Shown here: positions 1 to 5,170 of the stretch, piece after piece
Numbering within the stretch: position 1 is the stretch's first letter
Layout: each line of letters begins with the position of its first letter
DNA from: Gammaproteobacteria bacterium
Lineage (GTDB): Bacteria > Pseudomonadota > Gammaproteobacteria > Eutrophobiales > Eutrophobiaceae
NCBI GenBank assembly: GCA_016198885.1
Contig: JACQHV010000249.1
Span: forward strand, 1 to 6,045
Reading direction: 5' to 3'
Length of the DNA: 6,045 nucleotides
Program-made: the position numbers and the translations under genes
The notes under the pieces: generated by a model
Database searches by the model: none
The model's input: the letters and a program-made list of their open reading frames with translations, nothing else
Told to the model about the DNA's origin: nothing

Positions 1-970
1 GGCTTGCTGTCAGATTTTCACTATCGTATTCAGACAAATGATATTGATCTATAAATCGTTGCTTCTTCACATCAGGCAGTTCAGGTAGTGTTTGACGGAT
101 TGATTCAATAGTCTTTTTATCAATAGTTACCGGCAGGAGATCCGGGTCCGGGAAATAACGGTAATCATTGGCCTCTTCCTTGCTGCGCATGGAGCGTGTT
201 TCATTTTTACTGGCGTCATAAAGGCGAGTCTCCTGGATAACCTTGCCGCCGGATTCAATAAGTTCAATCTGCCGTTCAACCTCGTAATTGATTGCCTGTT
301 CGACAAAACGGAAGGAATTGAGATTTTTAAGTTCCGTACGCGTGCCCAGCCCCTTCTGTCCTTTCGGCCGGATCGAGACATTTGCATCACAGCGGAAGGA
401 ACCCTCCTGCATATTACCGTCGCAGATTTCAAGATAACGCACAAGGGAGTGAATCTTTTTCATGTAGGTGACGGCCTCGTGTGCCGAGCGTATATCCGGT
501 TCCGAGACAATCTCAATCAATGGTGTGCCGGCACGATTGAGATCAATACCGGTGAGGTTGCCAAAACCTTCATGGAGGGATTTGCCGGCATCTTCCTCAA
601 GGTGTGCACGGGTTACGCCTATAGTTTTTTCAGAACCACCATCAAGTTGTATTTTGATCTTTCCATTTCTGACAATAGGGAGTTCATACTGGCTGATCTG
701 ATAGCCCTTGGGCAGGTCCGGGTAGAAATAATTCTTGCGGGCAAAAACAGAACGCTCCGGAATTTCTGCGCCGATCGCCAGGCCAAACTTGATAGCCATG
801 CGGACGGCCTCTTCATTTATAACGGGTAATACACCGGGCAGGCCCAGATCAATGGCACAGGCCTGCACGTTTGCCTCTGCGCCATAAGTCGTAGCTGCGC
901 CGGAGAATATCTTGCTTTTCGTTGCAAGTTGCGCGTGAATTTCAAGCCCGATAACGGTTTCCCATTGCAT
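1..970 (-). CDS. gatB: Aspartyl/glutamyl-tRNA amidotransferase subunit B (3' end outside window)
   Basis: GatB is the tRNA-binding, ATP-dependent kinase subunit of GatCAB; it activates the side-chain carboxylate of Glu-tRNA(Gln) or Asp-tRNA(Asn) before amidation. I translated the minus strand from the ATG at 968-970 and found 323 uninterrupted codons to the window edge; family members have about 475-480 residues, so roughly the last third (tail and YqeY-like domain) is missing. The protein starts MQWETVIGLEIHAQL, with E10 and H12 of the cradle-domain metal/phosphate site. Further family motifs are YFYPDLPKGYQIS near residue 85, HLEEDAGKS at 123-131 (E125), LNRAGTPLIEIVSEPD from 144, EGSFRCDAN, ELKNLNSF, and DYRYFPDPDLLP near 270. 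The start lies 3 bases after the gatA stop. An AAGGA (983-987, minus strand) inside the gatA end is about 12 bases upstream, rather far, so coupling to gatA is likely. No frameshift was seen. Confidence 0.97.
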   Translation of the reverse strand, partial: MQWETVIGLEIHAQLATKSKIFSGAATTYGAEANVQACAIDLGLPGVLPVINEEAVRMAIKFGLAIGAEIPERSVFARKNYFYPDLPKGYQISQYELPIVRNGKIKIQLDGGSEKTIGVTRAHLEEDAGKSLHEGFGNLTGIDLNRAGTPLIEIVSEPDIRSAHEAVTYMKKIHSLVRYLEICDGNMQEGSFRCDANVSIRPKGQKGLGTRTELKNLNSFRFVEQAINYEVERQIELIESGGKVIQETRLYDASKNETRSMRSKEEANDYRYFPDPDLLPVTIDKKTIESIRQTLPELPDVKKQRFIDQYHLSEYDSENLTAS

Positions 971-973
971 ATT

Positions 974-2428
974 CTAGTTAAATCCTTCCGGAATACGTTG
1001 ATGCCAGTCGGTCACTTGCTGAAACCGGTGGGCAATATTTAAAAGTCGGGACTCGCTGAAATAATTACCGATTATTTGCATGCCGATCGGCAAATTATCC
1101 ATAAAGCCCGCGGGCACAGAAACAGCAGGCAGGCCGGCAAGATTGACGGAGACGGTATAGATATCGCACAGATACATGCTTATTGGGTCATTCATCAGTT
1201 CGTTAATCTTGAATGCGGGGCCGGGGACTGTCGGACCGATAATAATATCAACCGTGGCGAGCGCCTTTTGGAAGTCGTCACGAATCAATCGGCGGATTTG
1301 TTGTGCCTTGAGATAGTAAGCATCGTAATAACCTGCGGAGAGTACGTAGGTACCAATCATTATCCGGCGTTTTACTTCGCGGCCGAAACCTTCCCCGCGT
1401 GAGCGGCAATAAAGATCAGACAGGTCTTTTGGATCTTTACATCGATAACCGAAGCGGACCCCGTCGTAACGCGCAAGATTTGAGGAACACTCTGCTGGCG
1501 CAACGACATAGTAAACGGGGATTGAGAGATGGGAGTTGGGAAGATTAATATCCTTAATTTCTGCGCCGAGTTTCACCAATTCTTCAACTGCAGCGTGCAC
1601 CAGGTTGCTGACTGTGCTGTCGAGCATCTCATCAAAATATTCCATTGGTAAACCGATTTTCAGACCTTTGATACTATCGTTGAGTTTTGCGGTGTAATCC
1701 TCAACAGGTTCGCAGGCCGAAGTGGAATCGCGTTTATCAAAACCTGCCATCGCATTCATCACCATTGCAGCATCTTCGGCAGTACGTGTCAGGGGACCGC
1801 CTTGATCTAGACTTGAGGCGAACGCGATCATACCGTAGCGCGAGACTCTTCCATAAGTCGGTTTCAAACCGGTAATGTTGCATAAGGATGCCGGTTGCCG
1901 GATGGAGCCGCCGGTATCTGTTCCGGTTGCAGCAGGTGCAAGTCGTGCAGCAACGGCAGCAGCCGAGCCACCGGATGAACCTCCAGGAACACGTTTTAGA
2001 TCCCACGGATTTTTCACAACACCGTAATAACTTGTTTCATTGGATGAGCCCATTGCAAACTCATCCATGTTGGTTTTGCCAATGGTGATCATACCGCTTG
2101 CATTCAGTCGTTCAACGACAGTGGCATTGTATGGTGCGATAAAATTATCGAGCATCTTTGATCCACAGGAGGTCTTGATGCCATTTGTGCAGAAGATGTC
2201 CTTGTGGGCAATGGGAAGTCCTGTCAGGGGACCGGCTGTTCCGTTACGTATTTGAACGTCGGCTGCATTCGCCTGTGCAAGTGCATGTTCAGGGGTCATT
2301 GAAATAAAGCAATTGAGTTTTGAGTTCAATGACTGACAACGTGTAAGAAAAATCTGCGTTAGTTCTACACTGCTGATTTCTTTTTTATGTAATGCCTGCG
2401 ATAATTCGGCGAGTGTCTTCTGATACAT
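974..2428 (-). CDS. gatA: Aspartyl/glutamyl-tRNA amidotransferase subunit A (glutamine amidase)
   Basis: GatA is the amidase-signature subunit of GatCAB; it hydrolyses glutamine (or asparagine) and supplies ammonia to GatB through an internal channel. The protein has 484 residues, the normal full length. The Ser-cisSer-Lys catalytic triad is visible: K76 in LPIAHKD, S151 in the glycine/serine-rich signature PGGSSGGSAAA, and S175 in DTGGSIRQPA. The spacing of 75 and 24 residues agrees with characterised GatA proteins. The C-terminus (GMQIIGNYFSESRLL, then WHQRIPEGF) is also typical. The N-terminus MYQKTLAELSQAL aligns with the usual family start, so I accept the ATG at 2426-2428 although there is no recognisable Shine-Dalgarno sequence; a perfect 12-base palindrome (2434-2445) occupies that place. 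It is followed by gatB after 3 bases and preceded by gatC after an unusually long 235-base gap full of hairpins. Confidence 0.98.
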   Translation of the reverse strand: MYQKTLAELSQALHKKEISSVELTQIFLTRCQSLNSKLNCFISMTPEHALAQANAADVQIRNGTAGPLTGLPIAHKDIFCTNGIKTSCGSKMLDNFIAPYNATVVERLNASGMITIGKTNMDEFAMGSSNETSYYGVVKNPWDLKRVPGGSSGGSAAAVAARLAPAATGTDTGGSIRQPASLCNITGLKPTYGRVSRYGMIAFASSLDQGGPLTRTAEDAAMVMNAMAGFDKRDSTSACEPVEDYTAKLNDSIKGLKIGLPMEYFDEMLDSTVSNLVHAAVEELVKLGAEIKDINLPNSHLSIPVYYVVAPAECSSNLARYDGVRFGYRCKDPKDLSDLYCRSRGEGFGREVKRRIMIGTYVLSAGYYDAYYLKAQQIRRLIRDDFQKALATVDIIIGPTVPGPAFKINELMNDPISMYLCDIYTVSVNLAGLPAVSVPAGFMDNLPIGMQIIGNYFSESRLLNIAHRFQQVTDWHQRIPEGFN

Positions 2429-2433
2429 GTACA

Positions 2434-2445
2434 GATAATATTATC
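2434..2445. repeat. Perfect 12-base palindrome before gatA start
   Basis: GATAATATTATC reads the same on both strands. It covers about positions -6 to -17 relative to the gatA ATG, exactly where a Shine-Dalgarno sequence would be expected and none is seen. It could be a protein-binding site or chance in AT-rich DNA. Its minus-strand TATTAT could also act as a -10 box for a nearly leaderless gatA transcript, but I see no good -35. Confidence 0.55.
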
Positions 2446-2471
2446 CGTTAATTGTTTAGAAAGCCCTGAAT

Positions 2472-2488
2472 AAGTCCATCCAGGACTT
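2472..2488. repeat. Hairpin 1 of the gatC-gatA block
   Basis: Arms AAGTCC (2472-2477) and GGACTT (2483-2488) are perfectly complementary around a 5-base loop. This is the hairpin nearest gatA; about 26 bases lie between it and the palindrome at 2434-2445. Confidence 0.7.
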
Positions 2489-2499
2489 CTCATAGCGCG

Positions 2500-2527
2500 A
2501 AAAACAAAAAATGCGATTTTTGTTTTT
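2500..2527. repeat. Hairpin 2: 11-bp A/T-rich stem
   Basis: AAAAACAAAAA (2500-2510) pairs perfectly with TTTTTGTTTTT (2517-2527) around a 6-base loop (ATGCGA). The stem contains a single G-C pair, so it is not a classical intrinsic terminator despite the T runs. The loop bases TGCGAT are repeated in inverted form in the next hairpin (AATCGCA at 2539-2545), giving an alternative fold. Confidence 0.75.
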
Positions 2528-2537
2528 TTACATTTTA

Positions 2538-2555
2538 CAATCGCATACGCGATTG
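2538..2555. repeat. Hairpin 3: CAATCGC / GCGATTG
   Basis: A perfect 7-bp inverted repeat with a 4-base loop (ATAC): CAATCGC at 2538-2544 and GCGATTG at 2549-2555. Its right arm is shared with the next hairpin (2552-2580), so the two folds compete. Confidence 0.75.
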
Positions 2556-2580
2556 CCCATTAAATATTAAATGGGGCAAT
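2552..2580. repeat. Hairpin 4: ATTGCCCATT / AATGGGGCAAT
   Basis: ATTGCCCATT (2552-2561) pairs with AATGGGGCAAT (2570-2580) with one bulged base in the right arm, around an AT-rich loop. It shares its arms with hairpins 3 and 5, forming a chain of mutually exclusive stems. Confidence 0.65.
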
Positions 2581-2595
2581 ACGTCCCTGTATTGC
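2576..2595. repeat. Hairpin 5: GCAATAC / GTATTGC
   Basis: A perfect 7-bp inverted repeat, GCAATAC (2576-2582) and GTATTGC (2589-2595), with a 6-base loop. Its left arm overlaps the right arm of hairpin 4. Confidence 0.7.
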
Positions 2596-2599
2596 GGGA

Positions 2600-2620
2600 A
2601 ACTCTGCCTTTTGCAGAGTT
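2600..2620. repeat. Hairpin 6: AACTCTGC / GCAGAGTT
   Basis: A perfect 8-bp stem, AACTCTGC (2600-2607) and GCAGAGTT (2613-2620), with a 5-base loop. No T-run follows it on the minus strand, so it is unlikely to be an intrinsic terminator for gatC. Confidence 0.75.
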
Positions 2621-2626
2621 ACTTAA

Positions 2627-2644
2627 GGGGTATTTTCATACCCC
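2627..2644. repeat. Hairpin 7: GGGGTAT / ATACCCC with GAAA loop on the transcribed strand
   Basis: A perfect 7-bp stem (2627-2633 and 2638-2644) with a 4-base loop. In the gatC-to-gatA transcript (minus strand) the loop reads GAAA, a stable GNRA-type tetraloop. It starts about 19 bases after the gatC stop. Only TTAAG follows, not a U-tract, so it looks more like a processing or stability hairpin, or a repeat unit, than a terminator. Confidence 0.7.
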
Positions 2645-2663
2645 ATTCGTAATACTGTATTTG

Positions 2664-2951
2664 TTATTCTATTACTTTGGGGACAAGGTAATGACCGTTA
2701 TCCACCGCTGGTGCAATCTTCTGGAAGTGTTCTCTTTGATTGACCTCCGTGATTTTGTCTTCCCTTAACCGGGCGGTAATTTCAAGGGGGTGGGCCATCG
2801 GTTTTACATTAGCAGTGCCGATAGCACTCAACTGTTTGACCAAATCCAGGATATTGGAGAGATCCCGGGCATAATTCGGTATATCATCCCCGGCGATGGA
2901 TAACCGGGCCAACCAGGCGATCTTTTCAATATCGGTTCTATCGAGTGACAT
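2664..2951 (-). CDS. gatC: Aspartyl/glutamyl-tRNA amidotransferase subunit C
   Basis: GatC is the small non-catalytic subunit that wraps around the GatA-GatB interface and is needed for correct assembly of GatCAB. The 95-residue protein has the usual family length. It starts MSLDRTDIEKIAWLARL, the conserved N-terminal helix, carries the central helix with DLSNILDLVKQL near residues 30-41, then PMAHPLE, LREDKITE and the conserved C-terminal segment APAVDNGHYLVPKV (80-93) that packs on GatA. The start is well supported by a strong GAGGAGT Shine-Dalgarno sequence (2956-2962, minus strand). It is the first gene of the operon and has its own promoter candidate with a perfect TATAAT box about 40 bases upstream. 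Its separation from gatA by a hairpin-rich 235-base gap is unusual. Confidence 0.96.
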   Translation of the reverse strand: MSLDRTDIEKIAWLARLSIAGDDIPNYARDLSNILDLVKQLSAIGTANVKPMAHPLEITARLREDKITEVNQREHFQKIAPAVDNGHYLVPKVIE

Positions 2952-2955
2952 TAAG

Positions 2956-2962
2956 ACTCCTC
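2956..2962 (-). promoter_or_regulatory. Ribosome-binding site of gatC
   Basis: GAGGAGT on the minus strand, about 5 bases before the ATG at 2949-2951. It fixes the gatC start and is the strongest Shine-Dalgarno sequence I noted among the genes here. Confidence 0.85.
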
Positions 2963-2993
2963 AATTTTTCCTTGAAAATGAAGAATTTATCAC

Positions 2994-3022
2994 ATTATAC
3001 AGCTTGCCTAAAGACATCACCA
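2994..3022 (-). promoter_or_regulatory. Candidate sigma70-type promoter of gatCAB
   Basis: On the minus strand a perfect TATAAT (plus-strand 2994-2999) is preceded, at a 17-base spacing, by TGGTGA (3017-3022), which matches TTGACA at only three positions. Transcription would begin near 2987, giving a 5' leader of about 36 bases that includes the gatC ribosome site. The strong -10 with a weak -35 is compatible with help from an activator, for example at the adjacent palindrome. Confidence 0.6.
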
Positions 3023-3025
3023 TTG

Positions 3026-3040
3026 ATACTGTTACAGTAT
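3026..3040. promoter_or_regulatory. 15-base perfect palindrome, candidate operator
   Basis: ATACTGT-T-ACAGTAT is a perfect 7+1+7 inverted repeat. It lies immediately upstream of the weak -35 of the gatC promoter candidate and about 26 bases from the mreB -35 candidate, a suitable position for a dimeric regulator. It is not a LexA box, because the CTG and CAG half-sites are only 3 bases apart. I cannot name the binding protein. Confidence 0.45.
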
Positions 3041-3065
3041 TAGGTATTAAATTTGTTGCAGTAGC

Positions 3066-3094
3066 TTGAAAATATCCATAAAAGTCCCTATCGT
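3066..3094 (+). promoter_or_regulatory. Candidate sigma70-type promoter of mreBCD
   Basis: TTGAAA (3066-3071, five of six consensus bases) and TATCGT (3089-3094, four of six) are separated by 17 bases, the optimal spacing. Transcription would start near 3100, giving a leader of about 125 bases for mreB. A weaker alternative is TTGCAG (3055-3060) with TAAAAG, also at 17 bases. Confidence 0.5.
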
Positions 3095-3102
3095 GTGCTG
3101 GT

Positions 3103-3160
3103 TTTACCGGCTTAATGTTTCTAGTGCGTCAAAAGCCAGTCATATATATCTGCCGGTAAA
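3103..3160 (+). repeat. 9-bp inverted repeat in the presumed mreB leader
   Basis: TTTACCGGC (3103-3111) and GCCGGTAAA (3152-3160) are perfectly complementary, with 40 bases between them. If transcription starts near 3100, this would close a long stem-loop at the very 5' end of the mreB mRNA. An alternative partial pairing of CTGGTTTT (3099-3106) with AAAAGCCAG (3131-3139, one bulge) would exclude it. The pair could instead be two half-sites for a DNA-binding protein. Confidence 0.5.
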
Positions 3161-3225
3161 GGATCATTAATTCATATTCAGGCGTTAGCCATTAATAATT
3201 ACTACATAATCTATTCAGGCCTTTC

Positions 3226-4272
3226 ATGTTAAACACTATACGGGGATTATTCTCAAACGATTTATCCATCGATCTGGGTACTGCCAATACACTGATCTAT
3301 GTCCGTGGCAAAGGGATTGTATTAAATGAACCATCAGTTGTGGCCATCCGCAAGGGTGTTGACAACGTCAATGCAAAAACTATTTGTGCCGTAGGGACAG
3401 AAGCAAAACGAATGCTGGGGAGAACACCCGGACATATCGTTGCAATTCGTCCGTTGAAAGATGGAGTTATCGCTGATTTTACTGTAACGGAAAAAATGCT
3501 TCAGTATTTTATCCGTCAGGTGCATGGTTCGACGATGTTCAAGCCAAGTCCCCGTGTGCTTGTTTGCGTGCCTTGTGGATCAACACAGGTTGAACGGCGC
3601 GCAATTCGCGAATCCGCCGCAGGGGCAGGCGCCAGAACCGTATTTATGATTGAAGAACCGATGGCGGCAGCTATCGGCGCAGGAATGCCGGTAAGTGAAG
3701 CGCGTGGTTCTATGGTATTGGATGTTGGAGGCGGGACGACAGAGGTTGCAGTAATTTCATTGAACGGTATTGTTTTTTCAGATTCTGTACGGATCGGTGG
3801 TGATCGATTTGATGAAGCAATTATTAATTACGTGAGACGGAACTACGGTAGTCTGATTGGTGATGCAACAGCAGAACGTGTCAAGTTTGAAATCGGGTGC
3901 GCTTATCCCGGCAATGAAGTACGTGAAATGGAAGTGCGTGGGCGTAATCTTGCGGAAGGAATACCGCGAAGTTTTACATTAAACAGCAATGAAATACTGG
4001 AAGCCTTGCAGGAACCGCTTGCCGGAATCATTGGCGCTGTTAAAAATGCATTGGAGAAGACGCCACCTGAATTGGGCTCTGATGTGGCCGAAAGAGGTCT
4101 TGTGCTGACAGGTGGTGGTGCCTTATTGCGTGATCTGGATCGTTTATTGATGGAAGAAACAGGGTTACCTGTTATCGTTGCAGAAGATCCCCTGACTTGC
4201 GTAGCAAGAGGTGGTGGACGTTATCTGGAAATGATTGATGAGTATGGGAAGGATATTCTGGTGGTTGAATAA
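3226..4272 (+). CDS. mreB: Rod-shape-determining protein MreB (bacterial actin)
   Basis: MreB is the actin-like ATPase whose membrane-bound filaments orient lateral peptidoglycan synthesis by the elongasome. The 348-residue protein has the normal length (347 in E. coli) and is closely similar to the E. coli protein throughout. It shows a short amphipathic N-terminal segment (MLNTIRGLF, membrane anchoring), phosphate-1 loop DLGTANT at 16-22, connect-1 region with EEPMAAAIG at 143-151, phosphate-2 loop DVGGGTTE at 166-173, SVRIGGDRFDEAI at 187-199, and the adenosine-binding LTGGGALLRDLD at 294-305. The ATG is preceded by only a weak AGG at a spacing of 6 bases, but the start aligns with homologues. 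It is the first gene of the mreBCD-mrdA operon, divergent from gatC, and is followed by 46 bases to the TTG proposed for mreC. Confidence 0.99.
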   Translation: MLNTIRGLFSNDLSIDLGTANTLIYVRGKGIVLNEPSVVAIRKGVDNVNAKTICAVGTEAKRMLGRTPGHIVAIRPLKDGVIADFTVTEKMLQYFIRQVHGSTMFKPSPRVLVCVPCGSTQVERRAIRESAAGAGARTVFMIEEPMAAAIGAGMPVSEARGSMVLDVGGGTTEVAVISLNGIVFSDSVRIGGDRFDEAIINYVRRNYGSLIGDATAERVKFEIGCAYPGNEVREMEVRGRNLAEGIPRSFTLNSNEILEALQEPLAGIIGAVKNALEKTPPELGSDVAERGLVLTGGGALLRDLDRLLMEETGLPVIVAEDPLTCVARGGGRYLEMIDEYGKDILVVE

Positions 4273-4286
4273 TCAAGATATTTAAT

Positions 4287-4319
4287 AAAACAGGGGGCGG
4301 GTTATTAACACGCTGTTTT
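4287..4319 (+). promoter_or_regulatory. Inverted repeat between mreB and mreC containing the mreC ribosome site
   Basis: AAAACAG (4287-4293) and CTGTTTT (4313-4319) are perfectly complementary, with a possible extra CG/CG pairing inside after a bulge of G residues. The right arm is T-rich, so the structure resembles a weak terminator. The only purine-rich ribosome site for mreC (AGGGGG, 4292-4297) begins within its left arm. It could therefore lower transcription or translation of mreC relative to mreB. The structure is imperfect and could be fortuitous. Confidence 0.4.
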
Positions 4320-5170
4320 TGAAAAGCCCTTCTGCCAATATAAAGGTTATTATATTTATATTGGTATCAATTGTGTTGATGACTGTTGATCATCGACAGG
4401 GTCATCTTGAATCTGTTCGTTCAACACTGTCTGTCATCGTTTATCCTGTTCAATATATTGTTGATATTCCCGCAACCATGACTGGGTGGGCAACAGAATC
4501 ATTATTGACCCGTCAGATGCTGCTTGAAAAAAACAAACGTATGCAGGAAGAACAATTGCTTTTGAATTCCAGATTGCAGAAATTTAATGTACTTGAGGCG
4601 GAAAACCAGCGTCTGAGAAAATTGCTTGAATCTTCGTTTAAATTAAGTGAAAGGGTTATCATTGCCGAACTTTTAGCCGTTGATTTGCAACCATTCCGTC
4701 ATACGATTGTCATCAACAAGGGTATCCGCGAAGGTGCTTTTGATGGACAGCCGATTGTTGATGCAAACGGTATTATGGGACAAATTATACATGTTGGCCC
4801 TTTCAGCAGCACAGTTTTACTTATTACTGATCCTACCCATGCTTTACCGGTACAGATCAATCGCAATGGATTACGTGCTATCGCAGTAGGAACAGGGCAG
4901 AGGCAGAGTTTGCAACTTGAACATCTGCCAAACAATGCGGATATACAAAAAGGAGATCTGATCGTTTCCTCCGGGCTGGGCGGACGATTCCCGGCCGGAT
5001 ATCCGGTTGGCGTTATTTCAGAAATATTACTTGATCCTGCAGAACCCTTTGCCAAGGTTACAGTTGTGCCAAGTGCAAAACTGGAACAGAGCAGGGAAGT
5101 GTTGATGGTATGGCCAAATGATTACGCAGAGACTCATCCGGATGCTGAAAGTTTTGTGGTTAACCTATGA
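4319..5170 (+). CDS. mreC: Rod-shape-determining protein MreC
   Basis: MreC is a bitopic inner-membrane protein whose periplasmic part binds and activates PBP2 in the elongasome. Counting from the TTG at 4319 it has 283 residues: a transmembrane segment at about 8-24 (VIIFILVSIVLMTV), a leucine- and charge-rich coiled coil at about 62-107, and the paired beta-barrel domains with VINKGIREGAFDGQP, LLITDPTHALPVQI, LQLEHLPNNADI and SGLGGRFPAGYPVG, all clear family motifs. It ends soon after the beta domain and lacks the long proline-rich tail of E. coli MreC. The start is uncertain. The reading frame has no ATG or GTG between the in-frame stop at 4286 and the transmembrane segment. TTG 4319 has no ribosome site at proper distance, whereas ATT at 4304 (288 residues) lies 6 bases after AGGGGG. 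The gene overlaps mreD by ATGA. Confidence 0.96.
   Translation: MKSPSANIKVIIFILVSIVLMTVDHRQGHLESVRSTLSVIVYPVQYIVDIPATMTGWATESLLTRQMLLEKNKRMQEEQLLLNSRLQKFNVLEAENQRLRKLLESSFKLSERVIIAELLAVDLQPFRHTIVINKGIREGAFDGQPIVDANGIMGQIIHVGPFSSTVLLITDPTHALPVQINRNGLRAIAVGTGQRQSLQLEHLPNNADIQKGDLIVSSGLGGRFPAGYPVGVISEILLDPAEPFAKVTVVPSAKLEQSREVLMVWPNDYAETHPDAESFVVNL

Larger units (their letters stand above)
2429..2663 (-). other. gatC-gatA intergenic region with a block of consecutive hairpins
   Basis: This 235-base gap lies inside the gatCAB operon, where neighbouring genes are usually close together. I find no credible coding sequence in it. From 2472 to 2644 it is almost entirely made of short inverted repeats, listed as separate entries, and a 12-base palindrome (2434-2445) sits just before gatA. 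If gatCAB is one transcript, all these structures lie in its mRNA. Possible explanations are a small non-autonomous palindromic repeat (REP/MITE-like) inserted into the operon, RNA processing or stability elements, or an attenuator. No flanking target-site duplication is obvious. Confidence 0.8.
2952..3225. promoter_or_regulatory. Divergent control region between gatCAB and mreBCD
   Basis: A 274-base region with no credible gene separates the two divergent operons. Reading from gatC towards mreB it holds the gatC ribosome site and promoter candidate, a 15-base palindrome, a mreB promoter candidate, and a long inverted repeat in the presumed mreB leader. The candidate promoters point away from each other, with about 66 bases between the two -35 hexamer starts, so a regulator bound in between could act on both. 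Confidence 0.75.

Noticed and set aside
127..829. Open frames of 65-126 codons on both strands within the gatB region
   Set aside because: They lie in other frames of a continuous, fully recognisable gatB reading frame, and their translations resemble no family I know.
1076..2255. Several open frames of 62-108 codons overlapping gatA
   Set aside because: All overlap the well-conserved gatA coding sequence in other frames, and none has a convincing ribosome site or recognisable product.
2500..2529. Intrinsic terminator at the A/T-rich 11-bp stem with T-run
   Set aside because: The stem has a single G-C pair, and termination here would cut gatA and gatB off from the gatC promoter; no GC-rich stem precedes the T-run.
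2472..2644. CRISPR array suggested by regularly spaced short palindromes
   Set aside because: The palindromes differ in sequence from one another, there is no repeated direct unit and no spacer structure, and no cas gene is nearby.
2571..2768. 65-codon plus-strand frame across the hairpin block and the end of gatC
   Set aside because: It runs antisense through gatC and through inverted repeats, has no ribosome site that I can see, and the protein is not recognisable.
3026..3040. LexA (SOS) box
   Set aside because: The CTG and CAG half-sites are separated by 3 bases, not the 10 required for a gammaproteobacterial LexA site.
4699..5055. 118-codon frame antisense to mreC
   Set aside because: It is a shadow of the clearly conserved mreC frame, with low-complexity Cys/Pro/Ser-rich content typical of reverse-strand translations.
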